DNA of 64,000 nt from NCBI RefSeq assembly GCF_027924145.1, contig NZ_BRVP01000016.1, positions 1-64,000 of the forward strand, read 5' to 3'. Positions 20,033 through 27,087 of this stretch are shown one piece after another (position 1 is the first letter of the stretch; every line of letters begins with the position of its first letter). The translations under genes and the position numbers were made by a program. The notes below the pieces were generated by a model, which saw nothing but the letters and a program-made list of their open reading frames with translations, was not told the origin of the DNA and searched no databases. The DNA is from Neptunitalea chrysea. GTDB taxonomy: Bacteria > Bacteroidota > Bacteroidia > Flavobacteriales > Flavobacteriaceae.

Positions 20033-20151
20033 TAGGTGTGAGGTTAAAGTTGTAAACTGAAAAGAGATGGTTGTAAACAAACTATTTTTGGTAAATTAAC
20101 GCCGAAAAGAGGTGATTTTGAACGCTAAACACCATATTTTAAAAATAATAA

Positions 20152-20159
20152 TATTTTTG
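20152..20159 (+). promoter_or_regulatory. -7 box 4 nt before a start codon
   Basis: TATTTTTG matches TAnnTTTG. Its G at 20159 is 5 nt before the A of the ATG at 20164, so transcription would begin at or within a base or two of the start codon, giving a leaderless mRNA. No good -33 box is seen at the usual distance. Confidence 0.5.
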
Positions 20160-20163
20160 TGGA

Positions 20164-20985
20164 ATGAAATTTTTAAAAAACATACTTAAATTTTATATAG
20201 AGGGAAGTATTCACGTGGCGTTATCGGTGGTGTGCTTAACTGCGCTCACTTTTGAAAAATTTCATATGGGTTATGACTTAGATTTGTGTGCAGTCTCTTT
20301 CTTAGCTACTATTTCGAGTTATAATTTTATGAAGTATGCTACCAACGCTGAAACGTATTTTAGTGTTGCTACTGTCTATTTAAAAATTATACAGGGTTTA
20401 AGTATTTTTTGTTTTGTAGCTATGCTTGTGCTGGCATGCTTTTTAAGTATAGAGGTGTTAGGAGTATTAGCGTTATCTAGTTTTTTTACTGCCATTTATG
20501 CCTTACCATTATTGCCTGGGAATAAAAGCTTCAGAAATCTTAGTGGGTTAAAAATTTATATGGTAGGATTTTGTTGGGCGCTTATAACTGTAATAATTCC
20601 GGTGGTAGACGACCATGTGAAGTTAGATAATAGGGTATGGGTTGAGTTTGTACAGCGTTTTTTGCTGGTAATAATCTTAATTATACCTTTTGATATACGT
20701 GACCTTAAAGAGGATGGTTTAGTTTTGGGAACGTTGCCACAAAGACTTGGGGTTGCAAAATCAAAGGGGGTTGGGTATATATTGTTAAGTCTATTTTTTC
20801 TATTAACTTTTGTAAACCCGGTTATAGAAGCTAAAGAGGTTGGGGTAACTTTAAGTGTTACTGCCTTAACCGCTCTATTTATTGTATTTGCTAAAGAGCA
20901 GCAATCAAAGTACTATTGTGGTTTTTGGGTAGAGAGTGTGCCTATTATATGGTATGTAATTTATTTGTTGCTACCTTCTTTCTGA
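20164..20985 (+). CDS. UbiA-like polytopic membrane protein
   Basis: A 273-residue protein with about eight hydrophobic segments. It resembles UbiA-superfamily prenyltransferases in its second aspartate motif, PFDIRDLKED, followed by TLPQRLG as in the family. The first motif, normally NxxxDxxxD, is replaced by SYNFMKYATNAE near residues 57-68 with no Asp, so the metal/diphosphate site is incomplete. It could be a divergent enzyme or a non-catalytic relative. It may be leaderless (TAnnTTTG box 4 nt before ATG). Its last 25 bp overlap the convergent Cys-rich gene. Confidence 0.6.
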   Translation: MKFLKNILKFYIEGSIHVALSVVCLTALTFEKFHMGYDLDLCAVSFLATISSYNFMKYATNAETYFSVATVYLKIIQGLSIFCFVAMLVLACFLSIEVLGVLALSSFFTAIYALPLLPGNKSFRNLSGLKIYMVGFCWALITVIIPVVDDHVKLDNRVWVEFVQRFLLVIILIIPFDIRDLKEDGLVLGTLPQRLGVAKSKGVGYILLSLFFLLTFVNPVIEAKEVGVTLSVTALTALFIVFAKEQQSKYYCGFWVESVPIIWYVIYLLLPSF

Positions 20986-21224
20986 ATCTCTGAATTTATT
21001 TTCTTTTGAAGCTCTTGTTTGTCTTTAGTACAGATGCATTTAACCTTCGATTTTTTAATAGCATTGGTTAATGCAGTATTTTTTTTGCTATATGCTTGAC
21101 AACTTTTGCAGAACAGTAAATGGATACGTAGCTTAAACTTGTCTACAGCCGAGGCTTCGGCGTACTGACTTTGGTCGCAGATATAGCATGACTTTTCGCA
21201 GATCGATAAAAAAGTATTTTTCAT
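20961..21224 (-). CDS. Small Cys-rich protein next to the sigma factor, possible anti-sigma
   Basis: An 87-residue protein with seven Cys: CEKSCYICDQSQ near the N-terminus, then HLLFCKSCQAYSKKN (His-x3-Cys-x2-Cys, as in zinc-binding anti-sigma zf-HC2 motifs), then CIC. The C-terminal part is charged and helical. No membrane segment is present, so it would be cytosolic, unlike most anti-sigma factors. It follows the ECF sigma gene after 10 bp on the same strand. Zinc-finger anti-sigma function is inferred from the H-x3-C-x2-C motif and position only. Confidence 0.65.
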   Translation of the reverse strand: MKNTFLSICEKSCYICDQSQYAEASAVDKFKLRIHLLFCKSCQAYSKKNTALTNAIKKSKVKCICTKDKQELQKKINSEIQKEGSNK

Positions 21225-21234
21225 ATTTAATAAT

Positions 21235-21786
21235 TTAAAACCAATTTTGTTTGAGGCAGTCAGCTAGGCCTGTGCGGGCACGGTGTATAATCACCCATAA
21301 ATTAGACGGTGTTAACCCTAATTCATTACAAATAGTTTCGGTATCTAAACCTTCAATGGTTTTCATAGTAAATACCTGAGCTTGTTTTTGCGGTAGTTTG
21401 CTTAAGCAATTTTGTATAGCTATGCCAAGTTCTTCATTTTCCATCACTTCATGGGCATTTTTATCTTCTTCTGTAGCTTTTAAACTAATCCAATCTTTAT
21501 TTTCATCTTCTTCAGAAGAAAATTGCATGCGGACTTCAGCCTTGCCTTTAGAAGAATTTATTTTTCGATAATGGTCTATTATTTTTCTTTTTAAAATAGC
21601 AAATAGCCACGTACGTTCTGTTGCTTCTCCTTTAAAATTAGGAATTGCTTTTAAGGCGGCCAAAAAAGTATCCTGAACTATATCCTGAGCAATTTCTTCA
21701 TCGCTAACTCTAGCAACCGTATAGTTGAACAGGATATCGGCATGATGCTGAACCCATTGCTCAGGATGTAATTCATGTGGAAGCAT
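21235..21786 (-). CDS. ECF-type RNA polymerase sigma factor
   Basis: A 183-residue sigma-70 family protein of the ECF group. Region 2 runs through about 14-80 with the typical DIVQDTFLAALKAIPNFKG and the promoter-melting stretch TWLFAILKRKIIDHYRK. An acidic linker follows (about 85-115), and region 4 (about 120-175) ends with the helix-turn-helix LGLTPSNLWVIIHRARTGL. Target promoters are unknown. A -7 box (minus strand, 21807-21800, TATTTTTG) lies 14 nt before the start. It is co-transcribed with the Cys-rich gene downstream. Confidence 0.88.
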   Translation of the reverse strand: MLPHELHPEQWVQHHADILFNYTVARVSDEEIAQDIVQDTFLAALKAIPNFKGEATERTWLFAILKRKIIDHYRKINSSKGKAEVRMQFSSEEDENKDWISLKATEEDKNAHEVMENEELGIAIQNCLSKLPQKQAQVFTMKTIEGLDTETICNELGLTPSNLWVIIHRARTGLADCLKQNWF

Positions 21787-21799
21787 AAATAATTTTTTT

Positions 21800-21807
21800 C
21801 AAAAATA
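21800..21807 (-). promoter_or_regulatory. -7 box of the ECF sigma gene
   Basis: On the minus strand TATTTTTG matches TAnnTTTG, ending 14 nt before the ATG at 21786. No obvious -33 box is seen, which would fit autoregulation by an alternative sigma factor but does not show it. Confidence 0.4.
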
Positions 21808-21849
21808 GATTATTTTGAATAGAATAAGATCATTTAAGAGAAGAACATG

Positions 21850-22227
21850 CTAATGATCGTAAGATTCACTAATCGCCTTTTTTGATTTTTTTTTGCCTCT
21901 AAAAAATAGGAAGAGATGTATAAATAACATAATTCCAAGGTAGATGGTGTATTTGCCTATTTTAAAACTTAAGGCTTCAATGAGTTGTTGGGTTGAATTC
22001 TCGTGCAGGCTAAGTTTTAAGATTAAAAGTGCGAATCCTATGTTTAAAAGATAAAATCCAATTTTAAATAAGGTGTTTGTTGCAGCTGCAAGCTCCTCTC
22101 TGTTTTTAAAGATGTCATTCATGTAAATGATACTATTTTTAAAAAGAGTTTTGCCAACATAGAGGGTTAAAAAAAGTACGATAGGCAGGTATATTATATA
22201 CCCTAAAATTGTTTTTGAAATTTCCAT
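21850..22227 (-). CDS. Small membrane protein (paralogue of the neighbour)
   Basis: A 125-residue protein of unknown function with three to four hydrophobic segments and a basic C-terminal tail (FRGKKKSKKA). It shares a pattern with the upstream neighbour: a first membrane segment ending in a Gly/Ser-rich N-terminal region, a central FKIGFYLLNIGFALLIL segment matching the neighbour's YYLLNIGY, and a last segment starting KIGKYTIYLGIML versus KTAYILFIIGIMH. The two are separated by 8 bp and lie in a unit with an epimerase and a GbsR-like regulator. Confidence 0.65.
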   Translation of the reverse strand: MEISKTILGYIIYLPIVLFLTLYVGKTLFKNSIIYMNDIFKNREELAAATNTLFKIGFYLLNIGFALLILKLSLHENSTQQLIEALSFKIGKYTIYLGIMLFIHLFLFFRGKKKSKKAISESYDH

Positions 22228-22235
22228 GATTCTAA

Positions 22236-22577
22236 TTATTTGTTATTAATAAATTTTATGATAAGTGTAATATTCAGGTAGTGCATAATGCCTATAATAA
22301 ACAGGATATACGCAGTTTTTAAGGATACTACTTCCGCCAGATTGGTTAGGTTGTGTATAGGCGGCCAATGGAGTATAGTAGTTGTACAATATCCAATGTT
22401 TAATAAGTAGTATCCTGTTAAAAGTATTTTATTGATTTTTACAGAGAGTTCATGGTTTTGGTTTGCTATAGATGTAATAAAGACCAAGCCATTTGAATAA
22501 CACATAAATCCTACTTTAATAATAATTAGGCAATTAATAATTAGGTAGAGTAGATATGATAGAATGTTATAATTCAT
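22236..22577 (-). CDS. Small membrane protein (paralogue of the neighbour)
   Basis: A 113-residue hydrophobic protein with about four membrane segments and no recognised domain. Its central GYYLLNIGY and C-terminal GIMHYLNITLIIKF match the corresponding parts of the gene 8 bp downstream, so the two look like an old tandem duplication and may form a hetero-oligomer. Its start overlaps the end of the epimerase gene by 4 bp (translational coupling is likely). Confidence 0.65.
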   Translation of the reverse strand: MNYNILSYLLYLIINCLIIIKVGFMCYSNGLVFITSIANQNHELSVKINKILLTGYYLLNIGYCTTTILHWPPIHNLTNLAEVVSLKTAYILFIIGIMHYLNITLIIKFINNK

Positions 22578-23482
22578 GACGTTAAATTTTTTAGAGCCTT
22601 ATCTATGGTATTGTATTTAAATGAAAACTTCTGATGTAGTAATCGTTCAGGGTGTACATACCTACTTTTTAAAACCAATTCGGTTTCAGTACCAATTAAT
22701 TTTGCACCATATTTTAGCAAAAGAATAGGCATGGAGAGTACAAATGGAGTCTTTATGTTTTTTTGAATAGCCTTCATGAAAAAGGCATTTTTAATAGGAT
22801 TAGGACTGGTAACGTTTATGACTCCTGTTAATTGATGGCTTAAAATATGGTCAACAGCTCTTGCGAAATCTTTTTCATGAATCCAACTCACCATTTGTTG
22901 TCCGTTACCTTGTTTACCACCAAGGCCTATATGGGCTAATTTTTTTAAAGTAGGAAAGGCTCCTCCCGAATTTCCTAAAACAATAGAGGTTCTAATAGCT
23001 GTTTTTAAAGTTCTAGGGGTAGAAGTATCAAAAAAGGCTTTTTCCCATAATTTGGCTACAGACATTGAAAAATCGTTGCCAATTCTCCCAGCTGATTCGG
23101 TCATTGGGTATGTTCTAGCGTCTTTATATATAGTAGCTGTTGATGCATTAATGAAATATTCTGGTGGAGTGTTACAGCTTAGTATTGCTTTGTTTAATAG
23201 GATAGTACTGTCAATTCTAGAGGTTCGTATCTCCTCTTTATTTTGGTTGGTGTATCTACAGTTTACAGATTTTCCGGTTAGGTTGATTAAAGCAAAACTG
23301 TTTTCTAACTCAGTTTGCCAACTATCGAGTGTTTTGGCATCCCAATAAATATAGTTTATACCGCCTGAAAAGCCGTTCATTTGCCTTGTTAAAACAATGA
23401 TGTTATAGGAAGCTTTAAAGTGTTGCGCTAAAACATACCCTAAATATCCGGTTCCCCCCGCAATGATTATTTTCTTTTTCAT
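22574..23482 (-). CDS. TIGR01777-family NAD(P)-dependent epimerase (YfcH/SDR39U1-like)
   Basis: Atypical SDR of 302 residues. The N-terminal cofactor loop is GGTGYLGYVLAQHF (about 9-22), followed by the subfamily hallmarks INLTGKSVNCRYT and the later GGKQGNGQQMVSWIHEKDFARA. Family members bind nucleotide cofactor, but the reaction is unknown. The gene is 55 bp downstream of the GbsR-like regulator, and that gap contains a 9-bp inverted repeat. It overlaps the first small membrane protein gene by 4 bp. Confidence 0.88.
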   Translation of the reverse strand: MKKKIIIAGGTGYLGYVLAQHFKASYNIIVLTRQMNGFSGGINYIYWDAKTLDSWQTELENSFALINLTGKSVNCRYTNQNKEEIRTSRIDSTILLNKAILSCNTPPEYFINASTATIYKDARTYPMTESAGRIGNDFSMSVAKLWEKAFFDTSTPRTLKTAIRTSIVLGNSGGAFPTLKKLAHIGLGGKQGNGQQMVSWIHEKDFARAVDHILSHQLTGVINVTSPNPIKNAFFMKAIQKNIKTPFVLSMPILLLKYGAKLIGTETELVLKSRYVHPERLLHQKFSFKYNTIDKALKNLTS

Positions 23483-23497
23483 AGTATTGTAGTTTTT

Positions 23498-23523
23498 AAA
23501 GTTTCAGAAAAAAATGAAACTTT
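23498..23523. promoter_or_regulatory. Inverted repeat between regulator and epimerase genes, possible operator
   Basis: Perfect 9-bp arms AAAGTTTCA (23498-23506) and TGAAACTTT (23515-23523) around 8 nt of mainly A. On the minus strand no T run follows, so it does not look like a terminator. The position just before the epimerase start and after a DNA-binding protein gene suggests an operator. This is inference. Confidence 0.45.
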
Positions 23524-23537
23524 TGATTAAAAAAATA

Positions 23538-24041
23538 TTATCTAAATAGTTTCTTCAATAACTTACCCAACCAATTGTCATTGTATTCAGTTATTTTTTC
23601 TAATGCGTTATCGGCTTTAGAAACAAACTTGTAAAGCTTGCATGTTTGTTCTTTAAAATGAATTTCTTTTTGAGTCTTCTCAGCGGAAATAGCAGAAACC
23701 TCTTTTAAAATTTTTAATGCTGGTTTAATCTCTCTTTTGGTACGCTCTTTTGCTATTTTAACTGCAAGCTCATCTAAGTCTTTTTCCGAGTAGAAAAACT
23801 CTCTGCGTTCTCCTTGTTTATAGTCTTTATATACAATGCCCCAATCAATTAGGGCTCTTAAATTCATACTGGCATTTCCGCGAGATATTTTAAGTTCATC
23901 CATAATTTCTTCCATAGAAACAGACTCAGGAGAAATCATTAAGAAAGCATGTATCTGAGCCATTGTTTTATTTATGCCCCATTGAGAGCCTAGGGCTCCC
24001 CAACTTTGAATGAATTTTTGTTTCGCTTCTGTAAATTCCAT
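23538..24041 (-). CDS. GbsR/MarR-like transcriptional regulator
   Basis: A 167-residue winged-helix protein of the GbsR type: a FIQSWGALGSQWGINKTMAQIHAFL segment at about 10-34, then a recognition-helix region MDELKISRGNASMNLRALIDWGIV at about 44-68 and the wing YKDYKQGERREFF. Family members repress genes such as those for choline and betaine uptake in Bacillus; the ligand here is unknown. It heads a probable unit with the epimerase and two small membrane proteins. Its promoter ends 4 nt before the ATG, so the mRNA may be leaderless. Confidence 0.85.
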   Translation of the reverse strand: MEFTEAKQKFIQSWGALGSQWGINKTMAQIHAFLMISPESVSMEEIMDELKISRGNASMNLRALIDWGIVYKDYKQGERREFFYSEKDLDELAVKIAKERTKREIKPALKILKEVSAISAEKTQKEIHFKEQTCKLYKFVSKADNALEKITEYNDNWLGKLLKKLFR

Positions 24042-24045
24042 GTGT

Positions 24046-24076
24046 CAAATATATTACAAGTTTTTGAATTTTCAAA
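24046..24076 (-). promoter_or_regulatory. Promoter of the GbsR-like gene, leaderless arrangement
   Basis: On the minus strand TTTG (24076-24073), exactly 19 nt, TATATTTG (24053-24046), then 4 nt and the ATG at 24041. Both elements match the Bacteroidota consensus. The expected transcription start coincides with the start codon. Confidence 0.75.
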
Positions 24077-24093
24077 AATAATTGAAAGTTTAA

Positions 24094-24129
24094 TAAAAAA
24101 AGAAGGTCGAAACCTAAGGAAACGACCTT
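24094..24129 (-). terminator. Intrinsic terminator of the M3 peptidase gene
   Basis: On the minus strand AAGGTCG (24129-24123) pairs with CGACCTT (24109-24103) around 13 nt and is followed by CTTTTTTT. It begins 7 nt after the stop codon at 24136. Confidence 0.8.
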
Positions 24130-24135
24130 ACTATT

Positions 24136-26172
24136 TTATTTTTCTAATAATCCTGCTCTTCTAAGTAAAGCTTCAGGGTTCGGTTCTGCACCTCTGAATT
24201 TTTTGTAAAGTTCCATAGGGTTTTCGGTACCTCCTTTAGAAAGTACAAATGCTTTAAATTTAGTTGCAACTTCTTTGTTAAAGATACCCTCTTTCAAGAA
24301 AAACTCAAAAGCATCAGCGTCTAGTACTTCTGCCCATTTGTAGCTGTAGTAACCAGAAGAATATCCTCCCTGAAAAATGTGTGAGAACGATGTGCTCATA
24401 CAAGTTTCTGGAGTATCGGGATACATGTTAGTGCTTTCAAAAGCTTTCTTTTCGTGTTCCTGTACGTTTGTTATATCTGTAGGGTTAATACCATGCCAGC
24501 TCATATCTAATAACCCAAAACTTAATTGTCTCATGGTTTGTAAACCTTCCATAAAAGTGGCAGAAGCTTTTATTTTTTCAATGTACTCCATAGGAATTAC
24601 TTCTCCTGTTTGGTAATGTTTAGCAAAAAGTTCTAAAGCTTCTTTTTCAAAACACCAGTTTTCCATAATCTGACTAGGAAGCTCCACAAAATCCCAAAAA
24701 ACACTGGTGCCGCTTAAACTAGGGTAGGTGGTGTTGGCTAGCATACCGTGTAATGCATGTCCAAATTCATGGAAAAGCGTTGTTACTTCGTTAAAGGTAA
24801 GTAATGAGGGCTTTGTTTCGGTGGCTCTTGTAAAATTACAAACTATAGAAACGTGTGGTCTACTGTTTTCGCCGTTTTTAATATATTGACTTTTATAAGA
24901 GGTCATCCAAGCACCATTTCTTTTGCCTGGTCTTGGATGAAAATCAGTATAGAAGATAGCAACAAATGCTCCGTCTGCATCGGTTACCTTATAAGTGGTA
25001 ACTTCTTCGTGGTATTTGGCAATATTTGTAATTTCTTCAAAAGAGATTCCGTAAAGTCTTTTAGCGATATCAAAAACACCATTTACCACATTCTCTAACT
25101 GAAAATAAGGTTTCAGTTTCTCGTCATCTAAATCGAACAGTTTTTGTTTTAGCTTTTCACTATAGAAAGCTCCATCCCATTTTTGAAGCGTCTCTATACC
25201 GTCCATTTCTTTAGCAAATGCAACAAGTTTTTCGAATTCTTTTTCAGCAGCTGGTTTAGCTTTGCTTAACAACTCTTCTAAAAATGAATTCACAGTTTCA
25301 GGTGTTTTAGCCATACGTTCCTCTAGCACAAAATGAGCATGGGTTTTATAGCCTAAAAGTTGGGCTCTTTCATACCGTAGCTTGGCTATTTTAAGAAGTA
25401 CCTCGCAGTTGTCTTTGTCATCATCATGAAAAGCTTTGCTGCCAAAAGCCAGACTAAGTTCTTTTCTAAGAGATCTGTTTTCTGAATAGGTCATAAAAGG
25501 CACATAGCTAGGGTAATCTAAGGTGAACAACCATCCTTCTTTTTCTTTAGCTTTTGATAAGTTGGCAGCAGCTTCAATGGTGCCTTCCGGTAATCCTTTT
25601 AAATCCTCTTTATCTGTTATTAATAGCTCATAGCTTTGGGTGTCTGCTAATACATTTTCTCCAAACTGAAGACTTAGTTTAGAAAGTTGCATATCTATTT
25701 CTCGCAACGTATTCTTTTTATCTTCCGGTAGGTTGGCTCCATTTCTAGAGAATCCCTTGTATTTTTTTTCTAATAAGGTAGTTTGTTCGGGAGTAAGTTT
25801 TAGCGACTCTTTGTTCTGATATACCACCTTTACTCTTTCGAAAAGAGCTTCATTTAAACGGATATCATTACCAAATTCTGATAATAGTGGAGAAATTTCT
25901 TGAGCTTGCTTTTGAATAGTTTCATTGGTTTCAGCGCTATTGATGTTAAAAAACATACTTGTTAACCTGTCTAACTTGTCACCTGCAAATTCAAGAGCCT
26001 CAATAGTATTTTCAAAAGTAGGTGTGTCAGAATTTTGGGTTATGGCTTCAATTTCCTTTTTAGTGTTGCTAATTTCTTGTTTAATGAGTGGTAGGTAATC
26101 TACTTCTTTTATTTTGCTAAACGGAGCAGTTTCAAATGGTGTGTTAAATAACGACATTTTAATGTTTTTCAT
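24136..26172 (-). CDS. M3-family zinc oligopeptidase (OpdA/Dcp-like)
   Basis: Thimet-type metallopeptidase of 678 residues that degrades short peptides in the cytosol. The zinc motif HEFGH lies at 468-472 (LFHEFGHALHG), with the third-ligand helix downstream in FWDFVELPSQIMENW. The C-terminal GGYSSGYYSYKWAEV is the substrate-binding loop typical of this family. No signal peptide is seen. The length agrees with OpdA/Dcp. The start may instead be the Met at 26157 (MSLFNTPFETAPF), which fits many relatives. It is transcribed alone and ends at a clear terminator. Confidence 0.93.
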   Translation of the reverse strand: MKNIKMSLFNTPFETAPFSKIKEVDYLPLIKQEISNTKKEIEAITQNSDTPTFENTIEALEFAGDKLDRLTSMFFNINSAETNETIQKQAQEISPLLSEFGNDIRLNEALFERVKVVYQNKESLKLTPEQTTLLEKKYKGFSRNGANLPEDKKNTLREIDMQLSKLSLQFGENVLADTQSYELLITDKEDLKGLPEGTIEAAANLSKAKEKEGWLFTLDYPSYVPFMTYSENRSLRKELSLAFGSKAFHDDDKDNCEVLLKIAKLRYERAQLLGYKTHAHFVLEERMAKTPETVNSFLEELLSKAKPAAEKEFEKLVAFAKEMDGIETLQKWDGAFYSEKLKQKLFDLDDEKLKPYFQLENVVNGVFDIAKRLYGISFEEITNIAKYHEEVTTYKVTDADGAFVAIFYTDFHPRPGKRNGAWMTSYKSQYIKNGENSRPHVSIVCNFTRATETKPSLLTFNEVTTLFHEFGHALHGMLANTTYPSLSGTSVFWDFVELPSQIMENWCFEKEALELFAKHYQTGEVIPMEYIEKIKASATFMEGLQTMRQLSFGLLDMSWHGINPTDITNVQEHEKKAFESTNMYPDTPETCMSTSFSHIFQGGYSSGYYSYKWAEVLDADAFEFFLKEGIFNKEVATKFKAFVLSKGGTENPMELYKKFRGAEPNPEALLRRAGLLEK

Positions 26173-26220
26173 CGGCTAAACATGGTGTTTAATCGATTTA
26201 GGTTAAAAAATAGTTTTATA

Positions 26221-26254
26221 TCTGACATGTTTTAAATGTAACCAGATATATTTG
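26221..26254 (+). promoter_or_regulatory. Promoter of a candidate small RNA
   Basis: TATATTTG at 26247-26254 is a full match to the -7 consensus. TCTGACA at 26221-26227, 22 nt upstream of the -7 box, is an imperfect -33 element. No plus-strand coding region follows, but a terminator does about 75 nt later. Confidence 0.5.
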
Positions 26255-26257
26255 CCA

Positions 26258-26359
26258 AGTATTACTACAGATTCTATTTGGTAAAAACCTTTTAAATTAG
26301 GATTTTAAGTAATTAATAGCGATAAACAATAGACCTCTTTTTGAGGTCTTTTTTTATTT
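26258..26359 (+). ncRNA. Candidate small structured RNA beside purE
   Basis: About 100 nt between a plus-strand -7 box and a plus-strand intrinsic terminator, with no open frame of note. It can fold: ATTACT (about 26261-26266) with AGTAAT (about 26309-26314) closes an arm; inside, ATTCTATTT pairs with AAATTAGGAT (with a G-U pair and a bulge), and GGT/ACC close an AAAA loop. A single-stranded AT-rich linker leads to the terminator hairpin. The size and setting would suit a 6S-like RNA; Flavobacteria have a known 6S-Flavo class of about this length. I cannot verify that identity here. Confidence 0.45.
26331..26359 (+). terminator. Plus-strand intrinsic terminator with no upstream CDS
   Basis: AGACCTC (26331-26337) pairs with GAGGTCT (26343-26349) around five T, and a T-rich tract follows to 26359. 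The T run exists only in the plus direction. Both flanking genes are on the minus strand, so it must end a non-coding transcript. Confidence 0.8.
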
Positions 26360-26548
26360 TATGGTGTTAACTAAAAAATAGTTGTCCAATCATAATCTAA
26401 AAACGTGTAAATCAAAAATACAAAGATTTCATAGGGTAAAGTATTAAAAAATACTTAATGTGTTTAAAACCTTATGTATATATGATTTTGTAAATAATTA
26501 TAGGTGAAACTATGCATTGTTAGTTATTATAATAAGTAGATGTAAGAA

Positions 26549-26582
26549 CCAAGCTCAATTAATAGGTGTGAATTAAGCTTGG
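26549..26582 (-). terminator. Terminator-like hairpin after purE
   Basis: On the minus strand CCAAGCTTAATT (26582-26571) pairs with AATTGAGCTTGG (26560-26549) with one mismatch and a 10-nt loop, then TTCTT. It starts 10 nt beyond the purE stop. The stem is long but the T tract is weak. Confidence 0.65.
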
Positions 26583-26591
26583 CTTTGTTTA

Positions 26592-27077
26592 TTATTGTTT
26601 TACGCTTTTAGCGCCTTCTATTACTTTTGCTTTTAATCCTTCTTTGTACGCAAGCATACGATTTAAAACTTCAGAATTCGCTGAACCGATTATTTGTACA
26701 GCTAAAAGACCTGCATTTTTTGCCCCGTTAAGTGCAACAGTTGCAACAGGAACACCACCTGGCATTTGTAGGATAGATAAAACAGAGTCCCATCCGTCAA
26801 TAGAATTGCTGCTTTTAACAGGTACTCCAATTACAGGTAATGGAGACATAGAAGCAACCATTCCTGGAAGATGCGCTGCACCACCGGCTCCTGCTATAAT
26901 AACACTAATACCTCTGGTATGAGCATTTTTACTAAAATCAAATAACTTTTCAGGGGTTCGGTGAGCAGAAACAATATCTACTTCTACTTCTAAACCAAAC
27001 TCTTTTATTATATCTATAGCATCCTGCATTACGGGCATATCGCTTGTGCTACCCATTACTACGGCAATTTTATTCAT
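26592..27077 (-). CDS. purE: 5-(carboxyamino)imidazole ribonucleotide mutase
   Basis: Class I PurE, 161 residues: rearranges N5-CAIR to 4-carboxy-AIR in de novo purine synthesis. The N-terminal phosphate-binding MGSTSDMP (about 8-15), the catalytic-His segment SAHRTPE (about 38-44), GAGGAAHLPGMVA and the C-terminal NAGLLAVQI are all typical. It lies 10 bp downstream of purK, which makes its substrate, and ends at a long hairpin. The pairing with purK confirms the two-step ATP-dependent route rather than the single-step class II enzyme. Confidence 0.97.
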   Translation of the reverse strand: MNKIAVVMGSTSDMPVMQDAIDIIKEFGLEVEVDIVSAHRTPEKLFDFSKNAHTRGISVIIAGAGGAAHLPGMVASMSPLPVIGVPVKSSNSIDGWDSVLSILQMPGGVPVATVALNGAKNAGLLAVQIIGSANSEVLNRMLAYKEGLKAKVIEGAKSVKQ

Positions 27078-27087
27078 GTTGTGTGTT

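Noticed and set aside
19961-20163. Possible glycine riboswitch upstream of gcvP
   Set aside because: The predicted gcvP transcript has only about 40 nt of leader, too short for the aptamer, and no tandem fold is visible.
21828-21858. Inverted repeat GATCATT/AATGATC after the small membrane protein gene
   Set aside because: Only 7 bp with a 17-nt loop and no following T run; too weak to call a terminator or an operator.
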